Shown piece by piece: positions 17,672-25,741 of a stretch of DNA of 64,000 nucleotides. How positions within the stretch are numbered: position 1 is the first letter of the stretch; each line of letters begins with the position of its first letter. The DNA is from Flavobacterium tagetis. GTDB taxonomy: Bacteria > Bacteroidota > Bacteroidia > Flavobacteriales > Flavobacteriaceae. Both the position numbers and the translations under genes were made by a program. The notes under the pieces were generated by a model that saw only the letters and a program-made list of their open reading frames with translations, was not told where the DNA came from and searched no databases. The stretch lies in NCBI RefSeq assembly GCF_016735615.1, contig NZ_JAERSF010000001.1, positions 248,001-312,000 on the forward strand, given 5' to 3'.

Positions 17672-19267
17672 TTAATTGAAATCGAAGCGCAATCCCAAAG
17701 AAATATTATTTTGATCAATACTATTTTTTTCAAATAAAGGCTGTAAATCATATTTCAAATACAAACTTGTCGATTTGTAGCCGACATATGTACTTAATCC
17801 ATAATTAAAATCATTTACATTAAAATTACCCTTTGTTTTTTGCTTCACATCATTTCCAACTGCATCGTCAAAACATAAAATTTGTTTTGATTTTACTCTA
17901 AATCCTGCATAACCTCCTATACCAAATCTGGCACTTTTATGGGATTTAAAATAATTAACGCCATCTCGAATTTCTTTTTTAGTAAAATCAAATTCCAAAT
18001 GCAATGGCACCATTACATATACATTTCTAAATCGGGATTCGTCTAAATGTACAGGACTCGTCACTAAATCGGTTTGTGCGCCATTTTTTTCAAAATAGCG
18101 ATCATCTGTCGCTCGCAAATTATTATACATCAAAGACATTCCGTATTTAAAATGCAACAAATTATCTTCTTTTAAAATTCTAGTGTTCCCAGTTATTCCC
18201 CATTCATAAAAGTGAGACTGCAAATATTTAAAATCTGAATGGGCAACTTGGCCATCTGTCACTAAATTATTTGCGCCAAAAGCAAAAACAAATTGAGTAG
18301 TGGTTCTTTTTGATTGACGTTTATCAACATCTTTTTGCCCGTGATACACTTTCATGGAAGTAAGATTAATGATTGTTTGATCTCCTTTATCACAATCATT
18401 GCAATCGCCAATTATAATTTTTGTCCCTTTTCTTTTATTTGCATCTTCAGCCTCAATTTTTCCATCAACTCTATCTTGAACCAATTGACTTAGTTTATTT
18501 TCTTCGATAGCAACATTTGTTTCGATATTAGCAGCGCGAACTTTAGCCTTATTTAATTTAAGCTCTTCTGCTTTTTCTTTAGAAATTTTTCCTTTTGAAG
18601 CTTCATTGTCTAATGAATCCACTTCCACTTTTAAAGCCTTTTTTTCATCCTCTGTTATTTTTTTAATTTGATCGGCAATTGCTTTTGCTCTTACTTCAAA
18701 CGGAATTTCTTTAGGCTCTCGTCCTTTATTTGACCCAGTTTCTGGAACACTATTATCAACTACTTCAAGCTTTACATCTTTAAACCAAATTTGACCGGTT
18801 CCATCTAATAAAACTCCATACGTAATTGATGTTGCATCCTTTGGCACGAATAAAACAACTTCATATTTTGTCCAATTAGTTGAACCTTTTATAGGTCTGC
18901 TCTGCATATTATCAAAAGCAAGTACACGAGCTGAATAATAATCGACCCGCATCCAAAGTCCAGCCCAAGAATTTACGCTTTCAGTCTTTACATAAGCAGT
19001 CATTTTAAGCGTTTTATCCTGATACAAATTAGATTTTACAGATTTCCCAAGACTTCCAAAACCTTTTACTTTGCTTTGAACTGATTTTATTGTAAAGATA
19101 TTTTGATCAGTGGATTCTGGATTTTTTTCAAAATTCATTTCATATTTTACAGGATCATGTTGCCAATAAGACCAATCTAAAACCTTTTTATAACTGCCAC
19201 TCTCCTGTGCTGATAATTTAGTTGCCATGACAACTATCATCATAGTAATTAATATAATTTTTTGCAT
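17672..19267 (-). CDS. Secreted multidomain protein: jelly-roll-like domain, coiled coil, putative C-terminal beta-barrel
   Basis: 531 residues with a signal peptide (about 1-20, ending KLSAQ). Residues about 25-175 look like a beta-sandwich: NSWAGLWMRVDYYS, RPIKGSTNWTKYEVVLFVP and GTGQIWFKDVKLEVVD resemble a module that Bacteroidetes also place next to regulator domains. Residues about 185-280 are rich in Lys/Glu/Ala with heptad character (coiled coil). From about 320 to the C-terminal LGLRFDFN, alternating strands ending in an aromatic suggest an outer-membrane barrel. It is the last gene of an operon after an ECF sigma factor and a single-span anti-sigma-like protein, so it may be the output or the envelope sensor. 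Function unknown. Confidence 0.65.
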   Translation of the reverse strand: MQKIILITMMIVVMATKLSAQESGSYKKVLDWSYWQHDPVKYEMNFEKNPESTDQNIFTIKSVQSKVKGFGSLGKSVKSNLYQDKTLKMTAYVKTESVNSWAGLWMRVDYYSARVLAFDNMQSRPIKGSTNWTKYEVVLFVPKDATSITYGVLLDGTGQIWFKDVKLEVVDNSVPETGSNKGREPKEIPFEVRAKAIADQIKKITEDEKKALKVEVDSLDNEASKGKISKEKAEELKLNKAKVRAANIETNVAIEENKLSQLVQDRVDGKIEAEDANKRKGTKIIIGDCNDCDKGDQTIINLTSMKVYHGQKDVDKRQSKRTTTQFVFAFGANNLVTDGQVAHSDFKYLQSHFYEWGITGNTRILKEDNLLHFKYGMSLMYNNLRATDDRYFEKNGAQTDLVTSPVHLDESRFRNVYVMVPLHLEFDFTKKEIRDGVNYFKSHKSARFGIGGYAGFRVKSKQILCFDDAVGNDVKQKTKGNFNVNDFNYGLSTYVGYKSTSLYLKYDLQPLFEKNSIDQNNISLGLRFDFN

Positions 19268-19304
19268 GATTTCGTTTTTTGATTGATGATTGATGATTCT
19301 TTAT

Positions 19305-20048
19305 TTATTCTTCGTAATTCCTATTTGCTATAGCGCTTTTTACAGCCTTCAAATTTTTATTAAATTTATCTAGTGCAGATTCTCTATAAGATTGATTTAA
19401 TTCTGTTTCAGCGTTTAATAATAAATCATTAGGATTTACCGAAACAGCTTTTCTATTTTTTTTAATTACCTCATCAGCAGATTTTGTTTCGACTTTACCA
19501 TTAACTTCTGCTAATAATTGTTCTGCAGTAATGTATTTGCTTTTATTTTCAGATTGGTGATTTTTATTTTCAAAAGAGTTAATTATTGCGCTATCTCCTT
19601 TTAAATCATTCTTAGCTGAAAGCTCCACTTTACTCTCAAGTTGTTTTGAATTCTTGTTTTGATTATGAATGCCAACAACAGCTATCGCATTTTTTATTAT
19701 TGGTTTCTTATTATGATTATTGACACTTACAACATTATCTTTACTTATCCCTACTATATTTAAAGTGTCTCGATTTATTTTTTGTTCTAAGACTATTGGC
19801 GTATCCTTTTTTATTTCTACAATTTCAGAACGATTAAAATAAATTGTGCCAACCAATAAAAACCCGATGAAGCTGGCCGCGATATACAACCATTTTCTTT
19901 TTGATTTTTTTGAATCAAGTTTAATCGGTTTTTTCTCTTCGGCTACACTCAACATCGCATCCAATCTATCCCAGGCTTTATTGCTTGGTTTAATTTCGCG
20001 TTGGTTTAGTTTTTCACGGAAATCCTTTTCAAAATTATTCGGTTCCAT
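19305..20048 (-). CDS. Single-span membrane protein, probable anti-sigma factor
   Basis: 247 residues: an N-terminal cytoplasmic part (about 1-50, starting MEPNNFEKDFREKLNQREIK), one membrane segment (about 53-71), and a polar, low-complexity periplasmic tail rich in Asn, Lys and Ser. This layout, and a 14-nt overlap with the ECF sigma gene upstream, are typical of Bacteroidetes anti-sigma proteins, although no classical zinc anti-sigma motif is present. It would hold the sigma factor at the membrane until an envelope signal arrives (inference). The gene for the multidomain barrel protein follows 37 bp downstream. Confidence 0.7.
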   Translation of the reverse strand: MEPNNFEKDFREKLNQREIKPSNKAWDRLDAMLSVAEEKKPIKLDSKKSKRKWLYIAASFIGFLLVGTIYFNRSEIVEIKKDTPIVLEQKINRDTLNIVGISKDNVVSVNNHNKKPIIKNAIAVVGIHNQNKNSKQLESKVELSAKNDLKGDSAIINSFENKNHQSENKSKYITAEQLLAEVNGKVETKSADEVIKKNRKAVSVNPNDLLLNAETELNQSYRESALDKFNKNLKAVKSAIANRNYEE

Positions 20049-20595
20049 TATCTTGTCTTTTTAAAATAGTAATTTGTGTTTGCAGCATTTTTCTAGCATG
20101 CGATAATTGCGATTTTGATGTGCCTTCATTAATTCCTAACATCTTGGCAATTTCATTGTGTTTGTAGCCCTCGATTGCATATAAATTGAAAACCATTTTG
20201 TAGCCGTCGGGCAAAGCATCAATTAAATACTGAATCTGTTCTACTGTAAACTGACTGTCGATTTCATTAAAACTTTCTTCTACAAAAAACTCATCTTCGG
20301 CAAATTTTACTTTTTTCTGAACTCTTAAATAAGAAATACATTCGTTTACCATAATTCGGCGGATCCAGCCTTCAAAACTTCCTTTATGCTCAAAGTTTTT
20401 TAGATTCGTAAACACTTTCATGAAAGCTGTTATCATTACATCTTCTGCTAATTGAATGTCTTTTATATATTGTCGACAAACACTCAACATTTTCGAAGAA
20501 AACTTACTATAAATCTGCTGCTGTGCCTGACGATTGTTATCGGCAGCCAGCTTTATGATTTTGGTTTCTTCTCGATGTAACGAAATAATTTTCAT
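20035..20595 (-). CDS. ECF-type RNA polymerase sigma factor
   Basis: 186 residues. Sigma region 2 is seen at about residues 20-90 (AEDVMITAFMKVFTNLKNFE, GWIRRIMVNECISYLR) and region 4 at about 120-175 (GYKMVFNLYAIEGYKHNEIA, KMLGINEGTSKSQLSHAR). There is no region 1 or 3, so it is an ECF (group 4) factor. It overlaps the anti-sigma-like gene by 14 nt, indicating coupling. The regulon is unknown; its own operon is a likely target. Confidence 0.92.
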   Translation of the reverse strand: MKIISLHREETKIIKLAADNNRQAQQQIYSKFSSKMLSVCRQYIKDIQLAEDVMITAFMKVFTNLKNFEHKGSFEGWIRRIMVNECISYLRVQKKVKFAEDEFFVEESFNEIDSQFTVEQIQYLIDALPDGYKMVFNLYAIEGYKHNEIAKMLGINEGTSKSQLSHARKMLQTQITILKRQDNGTE

Positions 20596-20800
20596 TAATA
20601 AGCTTTTCGGTTTGGTTTTGGTTTTAGAAATAGACTTCTATTAGCATAGACGATTGTCGATTTGAAATGGTTGCATGGAAGTGAAAAAAAATTCCAAAAA
20701 ATAAATTCCAAATTCCAACTACAAGGAATACACAACTGATTTACAAACAAGTAAATCAATTATCTAATTGACAAATTTTCTAATTATTTAATTAAAAAGA
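20596..20800. repeat. Intergenic AATTCCAA and TCTAATT half repeats
   Basis: 205-bp gap between the sigma gene and the polyprenyl synthase gene. AAATTCCAAATTCCAA-like copies are at about 20688-20718 and CAATTATCTAATTGACAAAT with a second TCTAATT at about 20757-20785. These are partial members of the dispersed repeat families of this window. No gene is seen. Confidence 0.5.
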
Positions 20801-21778
20801 TTATTTTTTTCTTTCAATAACGTAGTTGACCATCAAAGTTAAGGCGTCTTTATACTCAGAATCTTCGAAGTTTTGAAGAAGAGAAAGTGCTTCCTGTTGG
20901 AATTCGACCATTTTATTTTCGGCGTAAGCCAAACCATTATTATTTTTCACAAAGGCAATAACTTCTTTTACGCGTTTTTTGTCTTTGTTGTGGTTTTTGA
21001 TGGAGTTTATCAACCATTTTTTTTCTTGCAGAGTACAAGTATTTAAAACGTGAATTAAAGGCAAAGTCATTTTTTGCTCTTTAATATCTATTCCAGTTGG
21101 TTTTCCTATGGCTTCTTCACTGTAATCAAATAAATCGTCTTTGATTTGAAATGCCATTCCGATTAACTCACCGAATTTGCGCATGTTTTCAACCTGAATA
21201 TCATCTTCTATCACAGCTTTCGCGCCAAGCGCACAACAAGCCGCAATAAGCGTTGCAGTTTTCTTTCTGATGATTTCGTAGTAGACATCTTCTGTGATAT
21301 CAAGTCTTCTTGCTTTTTCTATTTGAAGCAATTCACCTTCACTCATTTCACGAACGGCAACTGAAATGATTCTCAATAAATCAAAATCGCCATTATCTAT
21401 AGAAAGCAACAAACCTTTAGACAGTAAATAGTCTCCAACCAAAACGGCAATCTTGTTTTTCCAAAGTGCATTGATTGAGAAAAATCCGCGGCGGCGATTA
21501 CTGTCATCCACAACATCGTCGTGTACTAAAGTTGCAGTATGAATAAGCTCAATTACCGAAGCTCCACGATACGTTCTTTCGTTTACAGTACCGCCTGAAA
21601 CCATTTTAGCAGTAAGAAAAACAAACATCGGACGCATTTGCTTTCCCTTGCGGTTTACGATATAATAAGTGATTCGGTTTAATAACGCAACCTTAGAAGT
21701 CATCGATTCATGGAACTTTTTCTCGAAAAGTTCCATCTCGGTAAAAATAGGCTGCTTTATTTGAGACGTAATATTCAT
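20801..21778 (-). CDS. Polyprenyl diphosphate synthase (octaprenyl-type)
   Basis: 325 residues, trans-isoprenyl diphosphate synthase family. The GKQMRP motif (45-50), first aspartate-rich motif DDVVD (87-91, followed by NRRRG) and second motif KDDLFDYSEE are present. It elongates an allylic diphosphate with IPP; long-chain products feed menaquinone side chains. Chain length cannot be proven by eye, but the residues before the first Asp motif and the overall length fit a long-chain (ubiA/menaquinone-type) enzyme. A minus-strand TATATTTG lies only 8 nt upstream of the ATG, implying a leaderless or nearly leaderless transcript. Confidence 0.92.
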   Translation of the reverse strand: MNITSQIKQPIFTEMELFEKKFHESMTSKVALLNRITYYIVNRKGKQMRPMFVFLTAKMVSGGTVNERTYRGASVIELIHTATLVHDDVVDDSNRRRGFFSINALWKNKIAVLVGDYLLSKGLLLSIDNGDFDLLRIISVAVREMSEGELLQIEKARRLDITEDVYYEIIRKKTATLIAACCALGAKAVIEDDIQVENMRKFGELIGMAFQIKDDLFDYSEEAIGKPTGIDIKEQKMTLPLIHVLNTCTLQEKKWLINSIKNHNKDKKRVKEVIAFVKNNNGLAYAENKMVEFQQEALSLLQNFEDSEYKDALTLMVNYVIERKK

Positions 21779-21786
21779 TTAGACTC

Positions 21787-21794
21787 CAAATATA
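21787..21794 (-). promoter_or_regulatory. -7 promoter element of the polyprenyl synthase gene
   Basis: TATATTTG on the minus strand matches TAnnTTTG. It ends 8 nt before the start codon, so the transcript would begin within a few bases of the ATG. No clear -33 TTG was found. Confidence 0.45.
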
Positions 21795-21938
21795 CTATTT
21801 TAAATAAAATTACGTTGTTTATTTTAGGTTAGGATTGTAATATTTTATGTCTTATTGCCGAAAAAAACACCAAAAATACCTCTAACTAATACTAATTTGA
21901 ATTCATTAACTAAAAAAAGAACCTAAAATTATTTATTT

Positions 21939-22799
21939 ATGAAAACAAAATTTTTATTAATTAGTACTTGTATTAGTATGTCTTTTTTCATCAGCTGTAG
22001 TTCTGATGAAAAAACAAATGACGGATCTGGAGTTGCGATTACCAACCAAGAAATTATAACCAATTCTAAAATCGATGCTTCTGTAGAGGATGTTACTAAT
22101 ATTGCTGAAGACCAGTTTAGCTCTCAGCTTAATGTAAATTCAAAACCAGGCGGACCAATTAAAAATTTTCTTCCAAGCTGTGCCACAATTACTACAGTTC
22201 TAACCAACAATACATGGACAAAAACGGTAGATTTTGGTGCTGAGGGCTGTACGCTTAACAACGGAAATACAGTAAAAGGGAAAATGGTTGTTTCTTTTTC
22301 AAATGATTTTACTTCTTCCACACAAACCATCAGCTATACTTTTGAAGGATTTTATCATAATGGCAAAAAAATTCAGGGAAGCAAAAGTATCGTGAGAACA
22401 ATTAAAGAAACTGATTTATTAGTAACACCACACCCTGTTTTAACTGCTTCTATTGACTTGACAATTACTTTTGATGATGGCGGAGTTTATGCTAGAAAAG
22501 GAACTTTGACTAAAGAAATGACTTCTGGTTACGATACTTGGTTTGACTGGGATGATAACGTTTTTGTAGTTACTGGAAGTGGTTCTACAACTTTCCCTAA
22601 CGGAGATACTTTTTCGGCAGAAATCACAACTCCTTTAGAGTTTGATGCGTCTTGCAGAAAATCTATTGCGGTAAAAGGAATTGTTTCTATAACTAAAAAT
22701 GGTGCTACGGCAACTATTGATTACGGTAGCGGAGAATGCGATACTCTTGTAAAAGTAACAAAAGATGGAGTTACAGAAGAAGTAGATTTGAAAAAATAA
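21939..22799 (+). CDS. Putative lipoprotein of unknown function
   Basis: 286 residues. MKTKFLLISTCISMSFFISC ends in a lipobox with Cys20, followed by a flexible Ser/Asp/Asn segment, so an envelope lipoprotein. The body is predicted beta-rich with paired Cys residues (CATI, GCTLNNGN, CRKSIAVKG, GECDTLVK). I recognise no domain with known function; similar lipoproteins are common in Flavobacterium. It stands alone between two divergent/convergent neighbours and shares a bidirectional terminator with rlmN. Confidence 0.75.
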   Translation: MKTKFLLISTCISMSFFISCSSDEKTNDGSGVAITNQEIITNSKIDASVEDVTNIAEDQFSSQLNVNSKPGGPIKNFLPSCATITTVLTNNTWTKTVDFGAEGCTLNNGNTVKGKMVVSFSNDFTSSTQTISYTFEGFYHNGKKIQGSKSIVRTIKETDLLVTPHPVLTASIDLTITFDDGGVYARKGTLTKEMTSGYDTWFDWDDNVFVVTGSGSTTFPNGDTFSAEITTPLEFDASCRKSIAVKGIVSITKNGATATIDYGSGECDTLVKVTKDGVTEEVDLKK

Positions 22800-22817
22800 G
22801 CATCCTTTTTGTCCAGA

Positions 22818-22862
22818 AAAAAAGCATTAAAGACAAGAGATTTCTCGTTTTTAATGCTTTTT
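22818..22862. terminator. Bidirectional terminator between lipoprotein gene and rlmN
   Basis: AAAAAGCATTAAA and TTTAATGCTTTTT pair over 13 bp, with an additional inner ACAAGAGA/TTTCTCGT helix. It lies between convergent stop codons at 22799 and 22885. Confidence 0.88.
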
Positions 22863-22884
22863 AGTTTTTATAATTTTAAAAAGA

Positions 22885-23928
22885 TTAAGCTTCTTTGTTG
22901 GCTAACTGACCGCAAGCAGCATCGATATCTTTTCCTCGGCTTCGTCTCACTTTTACCACTACTCCAATATTTTCAAGCGCTTTTATATAAGCCATAATCG
23001 ATTCTTCTGAAGCTTGTTGGAATTCTCCATCATCAATTGGATTATATTCAATTAAATTGACTTTACAAGGCACATATTTACAGAATTTAACCAAAGCATC
23101 GACCGAAGCTTTATCATCGTTGATTCCTTTCCAAACTACATATTCGTATGAAATTTTACTTTTTGTTTTTCTATACCAATATTCTAAAGCTTCTCTCAAG
23201 TCTTTTAAAGGGAAATTTTTACTGAAAGGCATAATTCGTGCACGTGTCTCATCTATTGCTGAATGCAGAGAAACTGCTAGTTTAAACTTCACATCATCAT
23301 CTGCCATTTTCTTGATCATCTTCGGAATTCCTGAAGTCGAAACCATGATTCGTTTTGGAGACATTCCTAAACCTTCTTCTGAAGTAATCATATCGATTGC
23401 TTTAATGACATTATTATAATTCATTAAAGGCTCTCCCATTCCCATAAAAACAATATTAGAAAGCGGATGATTATAATATAAACGACTTTCTTTATCTATA
23501 GCCAAAACCTGATCGTAAATTTCGCCTGGTTCTAGGTTTCGCATTCTTTTTAATCTTGCTGTTGCGCAGAAATTACAATCTAAACTGCAACCAACCTGAC
23601 TAGAAACGCAAGCAGTAGTTCTTGTCTCTGTCGGAATTAAAACCGATTCTACCACAAGTCCATCATGAAGTCGAACGGCATTTTTTACAGTTCCATCACT
23701 ACTCTTCTGCATGGTATCAACTTTAATATGGTTGATTACAAAGTTGTTTTCAAGCATTGATCTTGTAGCTTTTGCTACGTTTGTCATATCTTCAAAACTG
23801 TGTGCGCCTTTGCTCCACAACCATTCATAAACCTGATTACCACGAAAAGCTTTATCTCCATTTTCAACAAAAAAATCGCGAAGCTGTTCTTTTGATAAGG
23901 CTCGTATGTCTTTTTTCTCCATTTGCAT
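22885..23928 (-). CDS. rlmN: RlmN, dual-specificity 23S rRNA/tRNA (adenine-C2)-methyltransferase
   Basis: 347 residues, radical-SAM methyltransferase. The CxxxCxxC cluster motif CSLDCNFCATA, the GMGEPLMN and VSTSGI motifs, and a C-terminal Cys (DAACGQL) needed for the RlmN mechanism are present. It methylates A2503 of 23S rRNA and A37 of some tRNAs. Start: two in-frame Met codons (23928 and 23922) are equally plausible. A TAACTTTG -7-like box on the minus strand (23933-23940) would again give an extremely short leader. Confidence 0.95.
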   Translation of the reverse strand: MQMEKKDIRALSKEQLRDFFVENGDKAFRGNQVYEWLWSKGAHSFEDMTNVAKATRSMLENNFVINHIKVDTMQKSSDGTVKNAVRLHDGLVVESVLIPTETRTTACVSSQVGCSLDCNFCATARLKRMRNLEPGEIYDQVLAIDKESRLYYNHPLSNIVFMGMGEPLMNYNNVIKAIDMITSEEGLGMSPKRIMVSTSGIPKMIKKMADDDVKFKLAVSLHSAIDETRARIMPFSKNFPLKDLREALEYWYRKTKSKISYEYVVWKGINDDKASVDALVKFCKYVPCKVNLIEYNPIDDGEFQQASEESIMAYIKALENIGVVVKVRRSRGKDIDAACGQLANKEA

Positions 23929-24301
23929 GCTACAAAGTTAATTTATTTCCAGTATTTTCTAAAACTTAAAGCACTTTCCATCTTTTTTTCTTGATTTCTT
24001 TCCAAAAAAGACAGACTGAAAAAATGATACGAGACATCTTCAACCAACGCACACAATAAACTAACAAGCAATTACTTACACTTCATTTTCTTTTCTTTAG
24101 AGATAAAATCTGAGTGATAATAGGCTATTCCCTCCTTTACTATAACAATTTAATAAAACTTTAGCCATGATTTTTATCATTTCGTTTTGTCCGCGCGCGC
24201 GATAATTTTGGTCTAAGAAATAAGGACATCTTTTGATTCTTTAACCACTAATTGATTTTTAAAGCTTCCTTATTTAAATGATTAACCTATACTTTATCAA
24301 C
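23929..24301. other. Intergenic region upstream of the first YceI gene
   Basis: About 370 bp without a gene. It holds a palindromic operator candidate (24167-24180) and a ten-base alternating CG run (24192-24201), unusual in this AT-rich sequence. No TAnnTTTG promoter with proper spacing was found for the downstream gene. Confidence 0.5.
24167..24180. promoter_or_regulatory. Palindromic operator candidate ATGAT-N4-ATCAT, copy 1
   Basis: ATGATTTTTATCAT is an inverted repeat with 5-bp arms and a 4-bp spacer, the geometry of FNR-type sites (TTGAT-N4-ATCAA). It is preceded by TTTAATAAAACTTTAGCC. The same composite motif occurs at 25039-25052 upstream of the second YceI gene. This suggests one regulator, possibly of the Crp/Fnr family, controls both transcripts. 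Confidence 0.55.
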
Positions 24302-24862
24302 ATGAAAACAATTCAATCATTTTTACTGACAGTAATTTTTACAACAATGGCATTACAGGCAAATGCTCAAAAAAATTATAGTGTGGCCGCAAATTCTACT
24401 TTTGAAGTAGCAGGAACTTCTACCGTACACGACTGGGTAATGAAATCTACAGAAGGAATAGGAATGGCTAACTTAATAGTTAAAGATTCTAAGCTAACAG
24501 GCATAAATAGCTTAAGAATTTCATTATTAGCTGAAAGCTTAAAAAGTTACAAAGTAAGCATGGACAAAGTTGCTTATGAAGCTTTAGATACTGAAACACA
24601 CAAAAATATTGAGTACGTTTTAAAATCTGCTGAGAAAATAGATGATAACACGTGGAACTTGACAGGAGTTTACACTATTGCAGGAGTGAGTAAAGAATAC
24701 AAAACTCAAGTAAAGGTAACCACTAGTAAGGGAAATATTATTCTGCAAGGTTCTAACCAAATTACTTTTGGCGATTTTGAAATGACTCCTCCTAAAGCTG
24801 CCTTAGGAGTTGTAAAAGCAGGAAAAGATTTAACTGTAATCTTCAATATTATTCTGAGCTAA
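24302..24862 (+). CDS. YceI family periplasmic protein (paralogue 1)
   Basis: 186 residues from the ATG at 24302; an upstream in-frame Met (24278) would add eight residues before the signal peptide and is less likely. Signal peptide about 1-23 (ends LQANAQ). The YceI features are clear: STFEVAGTSTVHDWVMKS, the TWNLTGVYTIAGVSKEY segment and a C-terminal LTVIFNIILS strand. YceI proteins are lipocalin-like barrels; some bind polyisoprenoids, and they are often induced by stress or high pH. About 60 percent identical by eye to the next gene product, so a recent duplication. Confidence 0.9.
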   Translation: MKTIQSFLLTVIFTTMALQANAQKNYSVAANSTFEVAGTSTVHDWVMKSTEGIGMANLIVKDSKLTGINSLRISLLAESLKSYKVSMDKVAYEALDTETHKNIEYVLKSAEKIDDNTWNLTGVYTIAGVSKEYKTQVKVTTSKGNIILQGSNQITFGDFEMTPPKAALGVVKAGKDLTVIFNIILS

Positions 24863-25166
24863 AATCTTAATTGGTTATGTTAAAGAATTCTTCTTTTTTA
24901 ACTTTTTGTTAATTCAAACTAAATGTTAAAAAATATCAATTTAACAAGATCAAACCTCTCTTTTTGCTTTAGCAATCGATTCTCTAAAAAATGAAAACGT
25001 TGTAGTTATTAAATACCTATTTAATAAAATTTTTAACAATGATTTTTATCATGCACAAAGCTGATTTATAGAAAGATCTTTGATTCAAGTTAAAACAACA
25101 TTCTTAGTACTAAATAGAAACTGGCCAACTATTCACTTATTTTTTCACAATACAAACATGACAAAA
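24863..25166. other. Intergenic region between YceI paralogues
   Basis: About 300 bp. It contains the second copy of the ATGAT-N4-ATCAT operator with its TTTAATAAAA upstream half (25020-25052). No gene and no clear terminator after the first YceI gene were seen. Confidence 0.5.
25039..25052. promoter_or_regulatory. Palindromic operator candidate ATGAT-N4-ATCAT, copy 2
   Basis: Identical 14-bp palindrome to the one at 24167-24180, here preceded by TTTAATAAAATTTTTAACA. It lies about 115-130 bp upstream of the probable start of the second YceI gene, similar to copy 1 (about 122-135 bp). Confidence 0.55.
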
Positions 25167-25736
25167 ATGAAAACAAATACATTAAAACTTTTAGCCGTTG
25201 TAACAGCATTTTTAGGAATCAGCACTTTTGCGACAGCACAAAAATCATATACTTTAGATAGCAAATCAACTTTTTCGGTAGCTGGTACATCTACACTTCA
25301 CGATTGGGAAATGAAATCTGCGTCTGGAACCGGAACAGCATCTTTAAACATTGCCAACGGAAAACTAACTGACATAGAAGCTTTGACTGTAACTCTTTTA
25401 GCAGAAAGTGTAAAAAGCGAGAAAAAAAGCATGGACAAAGTAGCTTACGAAACTTTAAAAACAGACAAAAACAAAAACATTAAATATGTTCTTAAATCTG
25501 CTGAAAAAGTAAACGAAACCACTTGGGAACTAACAGGAACTTACACCATTGCTGGAGTTAGCAAAGTTTACAAAACTTCTGTAAAAACAACTGTCACAAA
25601 AGATGGCTTAAACCTTCAAGGAAGCAACAAAATCACTTTTACGGATTTCGGAATGAAGTCTCCGACAGCAATGCTTGGAACAATAAAAACAGGTCAAGAC
25701 CTAACAATAAAATTTAATTTAAACTTTAATTTATAA
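25167..25736 (+). CDS. YceI family periplasmic protein (paralogue 2)
   Basis: 189 residues from the ATG at 25167, which gives a clean signal peptide (MKTNTLKLLAVVTAFLGIST, ending ATAQ); a Met three codons upstream (25158) is also possible. The body repeats the YceI pattern: GTSTLHDWEMKS, TTWELTGTYTIAGVSKVYKT and a C-terminal DLTIKFNLNFNL strand. Periplasmic, possible lipid or isoprenoid binder. It leads an apparent three-gene operon with the barrel protein (6 bp downstream) and a diverged YceI-like protein. Confidence 0.9.
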   Translation: MKTNTLKLLAVVTAFLGISTFATAQKSYTLDSKSTFSVAGTSTLHDWEMKSASGTGTASLNIANGKLTDIEALTVTLLAESVKSEKKSMDKVAYETLKTDKNKNIKYVLKSAEKVNETTWELTGTYTIAGVSKVYKTSVKTTVTKDGLNLQGSNKITFTDFGMKSPTAMLGTIKTGQDLTIKFNLNFNL

Positions 25737-25741
25737 ACGCC

